Below, piece after piece: positions 1 to 7,072 of a stretch of DNA of 26,254 nucleotides. How positions within the stretch are numbered: position 1 is the stretch's first letter; every line of letters starts with the position of its first letter. Below the pieces are notes generated by a model that saw only the letters and a list, made by a program, of their open reading frames with translations, was not told the origin of the DNA and did not search any database. The translations under genes were made by a program, and so were the position numbers. Origin of the DNA: Lachnospiraceae bacterium UBA4260 (GTDB taxonomy: Bacteria; Bacillota; Clostridia; Lachnospirales; Lachnospiraceae); NCBI GenBank assembly GCA_002395235.1, contig DGWK01000022.1, forward strand, positions 60,900-87,153. Reading direction: 5' to 3'.

Positions 1-463
1 ACATCAGGTTGAACTGACGGATGTCTGTCCAGTGGAACTTGCCGCAGCTGGGGCAGGGAACGGCGAACTTGTTGATGAAGCCCATCATCTCGTCGCTGGT
101 CCAGCCGTCGACGCTGCCGTCCAGAGTCATCTCGTGCTCTGCCGCGTAGTCCTCGATCAGCTTGTCGGCGCGGAATCTCTCGCCGCAGGCCTTGCAGTCC
201 ATGAGCGGATCGGAAAAGCTTGCCAGGTGTCCGCTGGCCACCCATGTCTGGGGGTTCATCAGGATCGCGCAGTCAACGCCTACGTTCTCAGGGCTCTCCT
301 GTACAAATTTCTGCCACCAGGCCTTCTTGACGTTGTTCTTGAGTTCGACGCCCAGATTGCCGTAGTCCCATGTGTTGGCCAGTCCGCCGTAGATCTGGGA
401 ACCGGGGTAAATGAATCCTCTGGCATTACACAGTGCCACGATCTTATCCATTGTCTTTTCCAT
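1..463 (-). CDS. glyQS: Glycine--tRNA ligase (single-chain dimeric type), N-terminal part
   Basis: Charges tRNA-Gly with glycine in the cytosol. Only the first 154 residues are in the window; the gene runs off the left edge. The N-terminus has the look of the class II, single-chain (alpha2) GlyRS: GSQIYGGLANTWDYGNLGVE near residues 21-40 lies in the motif 1 region, and the visible part ends in the family's RQFNLM. Two CxxC pairs (C90/C93 and C137/C140) form the expected zinc-binding insertion. The start is the ATG at 463, 7 nt behind an AAAGGAG ribosome binding site; a second in-frame ATG four codons on has no better site. It has its own consensus promoter about 100 nt upstream and is therefore probably transcribed separately from the recO-era group. 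No T-box leader fits in the short 5' leader. Confidence 0.95.
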   Translation of the reverse strand, partial: MEKTMDKIVALCNARGFIYPGSQIYGGLANTWDYGNLGVELKNNVKKAWWQKFVQESPENVGVDCAILMNPQTWVASGHLASFSDPLMDCKACGERFRADKLIEDYAAEHEMTLDGSVDGWTSDEMMGFINKFAVPCPSCGKFHWTDIRQFNLM

Positions 464-529
464 TGAATGCGTGCTCCTTTTATATAATTTCTTTTCTATT
501 ACCATCTGCTGTCAAAATAGTGATGACCC

Positions 530-551
530 GCAATATAGTGGCAATATAGTA
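530..551. repeat. Tandem 11-nt repeat in glyQS leader
   Basis: GCAATATAGTG is followed at once by GCAATATAGTA. It lies just downstream of the predicted glyQS transcription start. It could be chance or a small regulatory site; no function is evident. Confidence 0.5.
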
Positions 552-563
552 CACTAACGCCTA

Positions 564-592
564 ATTATAAAGCAGTCCAAAATGATTTGCAA
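564..592 (-). promoter_or_regulatory. Sigma-A promoter of glyQS
   Basis: On the minus strand, TTGCAA (587-592) and TATAAT (564-569) are separated by exactly 17 nt. Transcription would start near 557, giving a leader of about 95 nt before the glyQS start. Confidence 0.75.
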
Positions 593-691
593 CGAAGATT
601 CCCCTTGAATCCCCCTTAAATCCGCTCAAAAAGAGCTGTCGACGCCGTTTTGCCGCCCCCGGCCGGCGCCTGTTTCGGCGGACCGCCTGCC

Positions 692-1342
692 TCACACAAG
701 CACTTCCAGGATCTGCAGACTCTGAAACTTGTGATCCCAGGTCCGCCCGCACAGCCACTTGGCGTAGCGCTCCAGCTCCACAAGGACCTCCGGTTTGACG
801 CCGAAGGAGTAGACCTTGGCCGGCGGCGTCCGGAAGAGAAAGTCCAGCGTGTACAGCGTCGCGTCCAGATACTGCTCCGAGCGCCTGGGGCCTGGGTACT
901 CCCCTTCCAGCATGACGGTCTTGATCTCAAACACCGCCCTGACCAGTCGGTTGTCGAAGGCGTCCGACTCCAGGGCCCGCAGGCTCTGGTAGGCCAGAAG
1001 GAGCAGCGCCGTCTCGTCGTTGTTCTCTCTGGTCACATACTGCAGGATCTCCATGAAATAGGACCCGTAACAGGCAGCCGTGATGTCCGAGCGGAGCTTT
1101 TCAAAGTAGTTGTCCACCTTGGCCTCCAGGATCTGGTAGGCGCTCCTTCCCTGGTTGATTTTGAAGGTCCCGAAGACAAAGGGCGAGGCCGCCGCCATCA
1201 CGGGACTGCCGGGCTTTCTGGCCCCTCTCGCAAAACCTGAGATCCGGCCTCTCTCTTTTGTCAGGATCTCCACTCTCCTGTCATATTCACCTGCGGGAAC
1301 ACTGGTCAGGACCAGTCCCGTCACTTGCATGTCCGCGTTCAT
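692..1342 (-). CDS. recO: DNA repair protein RecO
   Basis: RecO helps RecR load RecA on SSB-coated single-stranded DNA and anneals strands in RecF-pathway recombination. The 216-residue protein opens with the typical OB fold (VTGLVLTSVPAGEYDRRVEI, then ILTKERGRISGFARGARKPGS, near residues 7-46) and continues with the helical RecO C domain (YFMEILQYVTRENNDE). It is shorter than many RecO proteins (roughly 240-250 residues). The place where a four-cysteine zinc finger sits in many homologues reads GEYPGPRRSEQYLD and has no cysteine. The ATG at 1342 lies 11 nt after the era stop with only a weak ribosome binding site, so translation is probably coupled to era; an ATG at 1330 is an alternative start. 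Confidence 0.9.
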   Translation of the reverse strand: MNADMQVTGLVLTSVPAGEYDRRVEILTKERGRISGFARGARKPGSPVMAAASPFVFGTFKINQGRSAYQILEAKVDNYFEKLRSDITAACYGSYFMEILQYVTRENNDETALLLLAYQSLRALESDAFDNRLVRAVFEIKTVMLEGEYPGPRRSEQYLDATLYTLDFLFRTPPAKVYSFGVKPEVLVELERYAKWLCGRTWDHKFQSLQILEVLV

Positions 1343-1353
1343 TACTTACAGGT

Positions 1354-2370
1354 TCACTTTTTGTACTTGCGAATGTCGTATCCGAAGGACTTCATCTGCT
1401 GCTCGTTGTCCTTCCAGTCTTTTCTGACCTTGACCCAGAGCTTGAGATTCACCTTGCACTGCAGCATATTCTCGATATCCGTTCTGGCCGCCGTCCCGAT
1501 CTTCTTGAGCATGGCTCCCTGCCTGCCGATCACGATCAGCTTGTGGCTCTCCCGCTCGCAGATGATGGAGGCGTCAATGTCGCAGATGTCGGTCCCGTCC
1601 TTTTTCTTTCTGTATTTCATGCTGTCGATGGTCACCGCGATCCCGTGGGGAACTTCCTCCTGCAGAAGGCGCAGCGCCTTCTCCCTTATGATCTCTCCCG
1701 CGATCTCCCGCTCGGTCTCCGTCGTGACCTGGTCTTCGTCGTAGAAAGGCTCTCCCTCGGGGAGCAGGTCGAACAGGCTCTGCAGAAGGTCGTCCGTGCC
1801 GATTCCCGTGCGGGCGCTCACCGGGATGATCCCCTTGAGGTTGGACGCGGAAGGTGCCTTTCCCGCCGCCTCATTCTCATCATTAAGCGCCTTGACCGCC
1901 TCGTCATAGGCCTTCTGGTAGACGGCGATGACCGGAAGGATCTGTCCCTTTTTCACAGAGTCGATCTTATTAATCAGGATCAGGACCGGCGTCTTCACGC
2001 CGGCCAGCTGCCCGATGATATCTTTGTCTTCCTCGCCCATCTTCTCTTTGGGCTCCACCAGCCACAGGACCACATCCACTTCCTTCAAGGTGCTCTGCGC
2101 CGCCTTGACCATGTACTCGCCCATTCTGGTCTTGGTCCGGTGGATGCCGGGCGTATCGAGAAAGACCACCTGTCCTCTGTCCTCGGTCAAAATAGTGCGC
2201 ACCTGGGTCCTTGTCGTCTGCGGCTTGTAGGACGTGATCGCGATCTTTTGCCCGATCAGGCGGTTCATCAGTGTGGATTTTCCCACGTTGGGCTTACCGA
2301 TGATGGTCGCAAAACCCGCCTTTTTCGGCGCCGCTTCCTGCTTTGTCATTTCGTTATTATTCTCTGCCAT
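1354..2370 (-). CDS. era: GTPase Era, ribosome assembly factor
   Basis: Era binds GTP and the 3' end of 16S rRNA during 30S subunit maturation. The 338-residue product has G1 GKPNVGKST (25-33), G3 DTPG (72-75), G4 NKID (134-137) and G5 SAR (185-187). A C-terminal KH domain has the loop IGRQGAMLKKIG (281-292). The chosen ATG at 2370 follows GAGGA by 10 nt and lies 43 nt after the upstream peptidase stop; an upstream start at 2439 would overlap that gene and lengthen the N-terminus without need. The protein is longer than the usual 300 or so residues because of an N-terminal tail of about 20 residues and a hydrophilic, Ala/Asn/Glu-rich insertion near residues 155-178, between the G4 and G5 motifs. 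It lies in an M16-era-recO group. Confidence 0.96.
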   Translation of the reverse strand: MAENNNEMTKQEAAPKKAGFATIIGKPNVGKSTLMNRLIGQKIAITSYKPQTTRTQVRTILTEDRGQVVFLDTPGIHRTKTRMGEYMVKAAQSTLKEVDVVLWLVEPKEKMGEEDKDIIGQLAGVKTPVLILINKIDSVKKGQILPVIAVYQKAYDEAVKALNDENEAAGKAPSASNLKGIIPVSARTGIGTDDLLQSLFDLLPEGEPFYDEDQVTTETEREIAGEIIREKALRLLQEEVPHGIAVTIDSMKYRKKKDGTDICDIDASIICERESHKLIVIGRQGAMLKKIGTAARTDIENMLQCKVNLKLWVKVRKDWKDNEQQMKSFGYDIRKYKK

Positions 2371-2413
2371 GCAGTTTTTATCCTCTACTTTGCTTTGATT
2401 GAATTCCGTATTG

Positions 2414-5392
2414 TCACTGCAGCATTTCCAGCCTGTCAAATCTGTCCGCCTCGGCCTGGAGCTTCTCGGCGCTTCCGACGACGCAGAAGGCCTCCTCGCT
2501 CAGGAAAGCTTCGATGTGCCCGGCCAGAGCCCGGATATCTTCCGGCGTGCAGTCCAGCATCTCGTTTCTCTCCCGGAGGGCCATCTCTTCCGTGAGACCG
2601 GTCAGATAGGCGGAAAGAGAATACTTGCCGTAAACGGAGGGCGTCATGGGGCGGTCCAGCGCACTGACCGCGCCGATGATGTATTTGGTCATGGAGCGCT
2701 CGTCCGCGTCAAACCCGCGCACATAGTCGGGCGCTTTCTCGAAGGTCTCGATGGTCTGCGCGAGATGGGGATCTCTGTAGGAGACGAAGTAAGCGCTTCC
2801 GTCCCTGGAAAAGCCGCTCATGCAGCCGTAAGCGCCGCCCTTGACTCTCACATTGGTCCACAGATAGTCGTAGCCCAGGATCACGCGCAGGACTCTCAGA
2901 GCCCCTGTATAGGCGTATCCTCTGCTGCCAAAGCTCCCCGCTCTGCAGACATACTGCACCTGTCCGGCAGTGGTAAAGCCTTCTTTGACCTTTACAAGCT
3001 TAAGGCTGTAAGCCGCGCCGTACTGCGAAAGGTCCTCCTCCGCAGTCCTTCCCGCAGGAAGCGCCGCTGCCAGGGACGCCGTCTCGGCTGTGATCTGCGC
3101 GATGCTCTCCTCGTCCGCCGTGCAGTCCGTCATCAGGTGGTCTGCCCGGAAGATGTACTGCGTCATCTCCTCGAGGATCGCGATCAGTTCATCCGCTTCT
3201 CCCTTTTCAAGAAGTCCGCAGACCTCATCCAGCTTGTGGTAGGCTTCCAGTCCGTTCACATAATCCATGATGAGCGAAGTCTCGGAGAATCCGGCCGACG
3301 CCCTGACCAGGGCGGTCGCGTGTCCGGAGGCGGGAAGGTCCGCGCGCATGGCGGCTCTCTCCTCTTCGAGCACTTCCAGGATGCGGGCCCTGCTGTCCCA
3401 CTTTGTCGCCGTGATGATCTCCTTCACCAGCCGGAAAGCGTGAGCCAGATTGCTGTGCAGGACTTTGCTCGTTACTTCTACGGTCAGTCTGTATTTTGAC
3501 GGGTCCGCATTCTGCGTGTAGGCGCTGATGGTGGCCCCGATTCCGCCCGTGTAGATATTGATCTCCTGGTCCAGCTGCGCGTAAGAGAAATTCTCCGTGT
3601 CAAGAACGCCCAGAAGCGTCTTGAGGATCCCCAGATAAGGGAAGAACTTCTGCGGGAGCTTCGAGATGTCGAACATAAAGGTCAGATAATCGATCCCCGA
3701 TGTACCCATCGGGTGCGCGATCACCGGCGTCTCAAGTCGTCTGTCTCCTCCGAGCTCTGCAGACGCCGTCTCGACCTTATTGACGAAAGGCTTGACCTCC
3801 CTGCTCAGATCCTCCCTGCGCAGCATGGGGATCTTCTCCAGATCTTCCTTGCTGTCCGGCGTCTCCTGCCACTCTCTCAAGGCCGCCAGTTCGTCGACGA
3901 TCTTCTGGCGCTCCTCTTTTGTCAGGCTCTGCGCATAGCTCTCCATCTTCTGACGCAGCTGCTCGCCCATCTTCTCTGTCAGTCCCACCTCGGGCGTCAT
4001 CACTACGATCGCCTTGTGGGGATTTTCCAGGAAGTGCTTTCGGATCAGCGATTCAAAATATCCCTTGTCCATCTTCTCTCTCAGGGAAGCGAAGGCCTCT
4101 CCGAGCTCGAGGTTGATAAAGGGAGTCGCGTCGTCGTACAGCCATGTGTCCAGGGCGCCCAGTCCGTAGACCAGTCCCTTGGGATAGAAGCCGTAATTGG
4201 CCTCCCTGTACTTGAACTCAAAGCGGTTGATGCTGGCAAGAAGCGCGCGCTGGTCCAGTCCCTCGTCGGCGATCTTTCTCAGCGTCTCCTCGATGGTCGC
4301 GATAAACTCCTCTTTCTTTTCGGGGTCCGTGTATTTGGCCGTCACCGTGTAGCTGGGCTGTCGGATGCCCAGTTCCAGAAGGGAGTAAACTTCTTCTCCG
4401 ATTCCCTTATCTCTGAGTGCTTTTTTGACCGGGGCGCCTTCCGCGTCGCAGAGCATGTAGTCGATGACCTTGAAAGCGAGGTCCAGCTCCGTATCCAGTC
4501 CGTCGGGAGCCAGGGCCACATTCCAGGTCAGGTAACTGCGCCTCTGCAGTTCCTCCTCGGACTGCACGGAGTAGTGCTCCAGAGCCTCAGCCGGCTTCTC
4601 GAAAGGCGGCTCGAAGCCGATCTCCGAGTCGATCTCCAGCCTGTCAAAATGCGACAGATAGGCCTCGTCCAGATAGGTCAGCCTCTCCTCCATATCCATG
4701 TCGCCGTACAGGTAGATATAGCTGTTGGACGGATGATAATACCTTCTGTGGAAATCCAGATAGGCCTCATAGGTCAGGTCCGGAATATAGACCGGATCGC
4801 CGCCGGACTCCACGGCGTAAGTTGTGTGCGGATAGAGCGCGCTGTAAATACTGCGCGCTAAAACATCGTCCGCCGAAGAGAGAGCCCCCTTCATCTCGTT
4901 GTAGACGACGCCGTTCACCGTGATGGGGCTGTCCGCGTCCTCCGCCTCGTAGTGCCAGCCTTCCTGACGGAATATATTCTGCTCTTTATAGATATTGGGA
5001 TAGAACACCGCGTCCAGATACACGTGCATCAGATTCTTGAAATCCGTGTCGTTGCAGCTGGCCACCGGATACACCGTCTTGTCCGGATAGGTCATGGCGT
5101 TGAGGAAAGTGTTCAGAGATCCCTTCACAAGTTCCACAAAGGGATCCTTGACCGGGAAGTCTCTCGAGCCGCACAGCACAGTGTGCTCGATGATATGCGC
5201 CACGCCGGTGGAATCTTCCGGGGGCGTTCGAAATGCGATATAGAAGACTTTGTTGTCATCCTCCGAGGGAAGAAGGGCCACTCTGGCGCCCGTCTTTTTG
5301 TGTCTTAGAAGAAGGCTGTCACAGCCGGTGTCCTTCAGGTACTGGTGCTGAAGGAGGTCATATTTTTCCAAAATACTGTTCGTAACTTCCAT
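2414..5392 (-). CDS. M16C zinc metallopeptidase, presequence-protease (PreP)/falcilysin-like
   Basis: A 992-residue insulinase-family peptidase. The inverted zinc motif is HIIEH (H66, E69, H70), and the third ligand is probably E166 in GVVYNEMKGA, matching the layout of PreP. The protein has the full two-half M16C architecture, with the active site only in the N-terminal half and a C-terminal half rich in GYDYLWTNVRVKGGAYGC-type sequence, which supplies the substrate-contact segment. No signal peptide is seen, so it is probably cytosolic and degrades peptides. The start ATG at 5392 follows GAGGAA by 3 nt. It is the first gene of the run that includes era and recO. Its bacterial substrate is not known from sequence; family membership is sure, physiological role is not. 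Confidence 0.9.
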   Translation of the reverse strand: MEVTNSILEKYDLLQHQYLKDTGCDSLLLRHKKTGARVALLPSEDDNKVFYIAFRTPPEDSTGVAHIIEHTVLCGSRDFPVKDPFVELVKGSLNTFLNAMTYPDKTVYPVASCNDTDFKNLMHVYLDAVFYPNIYKEQNIFRQEGWHYEAEDADSPITVNGVVYNEMKGALSSADDVLARSIYSALYPHTTYAVESGGDPVYIPDLTYEAYLDFHRRYYHPSNSYIYLYGDMDMEERLTYLDEAYLSHFDRLEIDSEIGFEPPFEKPAEALEHYSVQSEEELQRRSYLTWNVALAPDGLDTELDLAFKVIDYMLCDAEGAPVKKALRDKGIGEEVYSLLELGIRQPSYTVTAKYTDPEKKEEFIATIEETLRKIADEGLDQRALLASINRFEFKYREANYGFYPKGLVYGLGALDTWLYDDATPFINLELGEAFASLREKMDKGYFESLIRKHFLENPHKAIVVMTPEVGLTEKMGEQLRQKMESYAQSLTKEERQKIVDELAALREWQETPDSKEDLEKIPMLRREDLSREVKPFVNKVETASAELGGDRRLETPVIAHPMGTSGIDYLTFMFDISKLPQKFFPYLGILKTLLGVLDTENFSYAQLDQEINIYTGGIGATISAYTQNADPSKYRLTVEVTSKVLHSNLAHAFRLVKEIITATKWDSRARILEVLEEERAAMRADLPASGHATALVRASAGFSETSLIMDYVNGLEAYHKLDEVCGLLEKGEADELIAILEEMTQYIFRADHLMTDCTADEESIAQITAETASLAAALPAGRTAEEDLSQYGAAYSLKLVKVKEGFTTAGQVQYVCRAGSFGSRGYAYTGALRVLRVILGYDYLWTNVRVKGGAYGCMSGFSRDGSAYFVSYRDPHLAQTIETFEKAPDYVRGFDADERSMTKYIIGAVSALDRPMTPSVYGKYSLSAYLTGLTEEMALRERNEMLDCTPEDIRALAGHIEAFLSEEAFCVVGSAEKLQAEADRFDRLEMLQ

Positions 5393-5446
5393 AAGTTCCT
5401 CACTGTTTTCCTACATATCTATTCTCTTAAAAGTGTTATAACTGCT

Positions 5447-5452
5447 ATTATA
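5447..5452 (-). promoter_or_regulatory. Possible -10 box of the M16 peptidase gene
   Basis: A perfect TATAAT on the minus strand lies 55 nt before the peptidase start, but no good -35 hexamer stands at 16-18 nt (TTGCAA is only 9 nt away). The rest of the 5393-5682 spacer is A/T-rich and shows no gene. Confidence 0.35.
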
Positions 5453-5612
5453 ATAAGAATTTTGCAAAAAGATAGATATGGACGTAAAAAAAGAGATGCC
5501 CCTCGTTTTTAGCAAGTTTTTTCTATAACATTTACGAAAGAAAACCACCCCGCACAAAGAGATAGTGTTGGGCGGAAAACATACCGGTTCTTCTACATAC
5601 TACCTTTTTGAG

Positions 5613-5640
5613 TGTGACGGTTGCGTTTTTGTAGTATAAT
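5613..5640 (+). promoter_or_regulatory. Possible promoter of the orphan plus-strand gene
   Basis: TATAAT at 5635-5640 lies 42 nt before the start codon at 5683. The best -35 candidate, TGTGAC at 5613-5618 with a 16-nt spacer, is weak. Confidence 0.45.
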
Positions 5641-5682
5641 CGGAGTGGCACAACTACTCGAGACAGAAAGAAGGTGATATCC

Positions 5683-6060
5683 ATGAGCCAGAAAGATAAA
5701 GCTGGTGCCAAGGTGATAAGATTCCCACTCATTTCTGGATATAATCTTGACAGGGAAACAGGACTACAAATGGAGGCCTTCGAATGGGCTAGGAAAGAAC
5801 AGAAGATGTATTGTCCCTCTCCCACGAAGGCTAACTACCGAAATCTCGGTGAAGGTTATGATAGCTACAATCATCATCTGTCTTTCTTCGTCGATCCGAA
5901 TCATCCGGAAGCAGCTCTTGCACGTCACTATTGGCCTTCTCAAAAGAAGGTGCTTTATCACTTAGTGGCGAACTATCTGCAGCTCGAAAGGGACCATCCC
6001 GAAATAGTTCACAGGCTCATCAGGAATGGAATCTATGCATATCTAACTAAGGTGACTTAA
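5683..6060 (+). CDS. Hypothetical protein, 125 residues, not recognised
   Basis: I do not recognise this protein. It starts at ATG 5683 behind AAGGTGAT (5671-5678), which pairs well with the 16S 3' end; a GTG at 5674 lies inside that site and is unlikely to be used. The product is soluble-looking, basic, and rich in Tyr, His and Trp, with no membrane segment or signal peptide. The N-terminal part has KVIRFPLISGYNLDRETGLQ; the C-terminal third (PSQKKVLYHLVANYLQLERD, then HPEIVHRLIRNGIYAYLTKV) is predicted helical and could be a small DNA- or protein-binding fold, which is a guess. It is the only plus-strand gene in the left two thirds of the window and visibly less GC-rich than its neighbours. 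It sits just beyond the ssrA terminator, a common place for acquired DNA. The promoter box, strong ribosome binding site and intact frame support a real gene. Confidence 0.7.
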   Translation: MSQKDKAGAKVIRFPLISGYNLDRETGLQMEAFEWARKEQKMYCPSPTKANYRNLGEGYDSYNHHLSFFVDPNHPEAALARHYWPSQKKVLYHLVANYLQLERDHPEIVHRLIRNGIYAYLTKVT

Positions 6061-6126
6061 TTCTCTTTAGTACTCAAACCGGAAAAGATAATATTTCCAA
6101 AGCTCTCTCATTTGGCCGCTTGAGGC

Positions 6127-6170
6127 AAAAAAGAGCCCGGACTTATGCTTTTACACATAAGTCCGGGCTC
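6127..6170 (-). terminator. Rho-independent terminator of ssrA
   Basis: A perfect 15-bp stem (GAGCCCGGACTTATG at 6133-6147 with its complement at 6156-6170) and an 8-nt loop, followed on the minus strand by a run of six U (6127-6132). It lies 9 nt beyond the tmRNA 3' end. There is no T run on the plus strand, so it acts only for ssrA. Confidence 0.93.
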
Positions 6171-6178
6171 CTCATGAG

Positions 6179-6544
6179 TGGACCTGGCGGTAGTCGAAAC
6201 CGCGTCCGAATCAAACTCGCAAAGCCTTCTACATGCTTATTCTGCTTTCTTACCTCAGCAGCCAGATAGCGGACGAACTGTTGCTGCTTGGTCTGGTAAT
6301 GATCTTAATCAGGCTTCTTAACAGCTTGGTTTACCTGATGCAAGTGCCTCTTTTTAAGCCATAAGAGTACGGCGCTTATATCCTATGACCTTAGCCGGAT
6401 TAAATCCGGGGAGCCTTATAACTCAGGCTGCCTGAAGTTCAACGTTGTTAGCGTTTATTTTTTTGGCTGTTTTTTTCGCAGGCTCAGCCGTCTGCGGCAT
6501 GCTTCTCTTAACTACATCTAACCCGTCGAAACCATTACAGGCCC
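6179..6544 (-). ncRNA. ssrA: Transfer-messenger RNA (tmRNA)
   Basis: tmRNA acts with SmpB to free stalled ribosomes and tag the unfinished protein. The 5' end GGGCCTGTAATGGTTTCGAC and the 3' end GGTTTCGACTACCGCCAGGT carry the conserved tRNA-like parts; GGGCCTG pairs with CAGGTCC over seven pairs including one G-U, leaving A at 6179 as discriminator. The next bases read CTC, so the CCA tail is not encoded and must be added. The tag frame ends GCA GCC TGA near 6426. Reading back, the tag is AKKINANNVELQAA if the resume codon is GCC, or ANNVELQAA if it is the later GCT. Length is 366 nt. It lies directly downstream of smpB and has its own promoter and terminator. Confidence 0.95.
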
Positions 6545-6556
6545 GTGTTCTTTACC

Positions 6557-6585
6557 ATTATATACGCAGCAAATTATATTTTCAA
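6557..6585 (-). promoter_or_regulatory. Sigma-A promoter of ssrA
   Basis: TTGAAA (6580-6585) and TATAAT (6557-6562) on the minus strand, with a 17-nt spacer. The expected start near 6550 is a few bases before the mature tmRNA 5' end at 6544. Confidence 0.85.
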
Positions 6586-6598
6586 CTAAACTATCAGT

Positions 6599-7072
6599 TT
6601 AAATCTTAATCTGACTGTTCCTGAAATCCCTCTCCGTCTCCCGCTTCATGGCCTTCTTCCTGAGGTCATCTCTCTTGTCGTAGAGCTTTTTGCCGCGGGC
6701 GAGGCCGATCTCTATTTTGACCCGGCCGTTCTTGAAGTAGACCTGCAGGGGCATGATGGTGTATCCCTTGGCCTGCACCTGGCCCGCCAGCTTCATGATT
6801 TCCTTCTTGTGCAGAAGAAGGCGCCTTTTCCTGAGAGGCTCGCGGTTGAAGATATTGCCCTTCTCGTAGGGGCTGATATTCATGCCTTCTATGAAGGCTT
6901 CACCGTGATCGATGGTGACAAAGGCTTCCTTGATGCTGCACTTGCCCAGGCGAATGGATTTGACCTCGGTGCCGAACAGCTCGATCCCCGCCTCATACTT
7001 TTCTTCTATAAAATAGTCGTGGTAGGCTTTCTTGTTGTTTGCCACCAGCTTGATCGCATCTTTTCCGCTCAT
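6599..7072 (-). CDS. smpB: SsrA-binding protein SmpB
   Basis: SmpB binds the tRNA-like part of tmRNA and places it in the empty A site of stalled ribosomes. The 157-residue protein has the OB-fold core (KKAYHDYFIEEKYEAGIELF, then GTEVKSIRLGKCSIKEAFV) and the family's NISPYEKGN segment. The basic tail (RGKKLYDKRDDLRKKAMKRE to the end) is the part that enters the mRNA channel. Its ATG overlaps the rnr stop codon (ATGA), so it is translationally coupled to rnr, and the tmRNA gene lies just downstream. Length is normal. Confidence 0.97.
   Translation of the reverse strand: MSGKDAIKLVANNKKAYHDYFIEEKYEAGIELFGTEVKSIRLGKCSIKEAFVTIDHGEAFIEGMNISPYEKGNIFNREPLRKRRLLLHKKEIMKLAGQVQAKGYTIMPLQVYFKNGRVKIEIGLARGKKLYDKRDDLRKKAMKRETERDFRNSQIKI

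Noticed and set aside
464..690. T-box leader before glyQS
   Set aside because: The predicted leader is under 100 nt and has no T-box sequence or specifier stem.
600..690. Terminator after recO
   Set aside because: The region is GC-rich with short complementary segments, but no clean hairpin followed by a U run is found.
2371..2439. Longer N-terminus for Era from 2439
   Set aside because: It would overlap the upstream peptidase gene, has unrelated sequence, and the internal ATG has a ribosome binding site.
5532..5825. A 97-codon minus-strand frame over the orphan gene start
   Set aside because: It lacks a good ribosome binding site and family features and overlaps the better supported plus-strand gene and its promoter.
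5400..6180. Attachment-site duplication of the ssrA 3' end flanking the orphan gene
   Set aside because: I looked for a second copy of the tmRNA 3' sequence (CTACCGCCAGGTCCA) between the M16 gene and ssrA and found none; no integrase is present.
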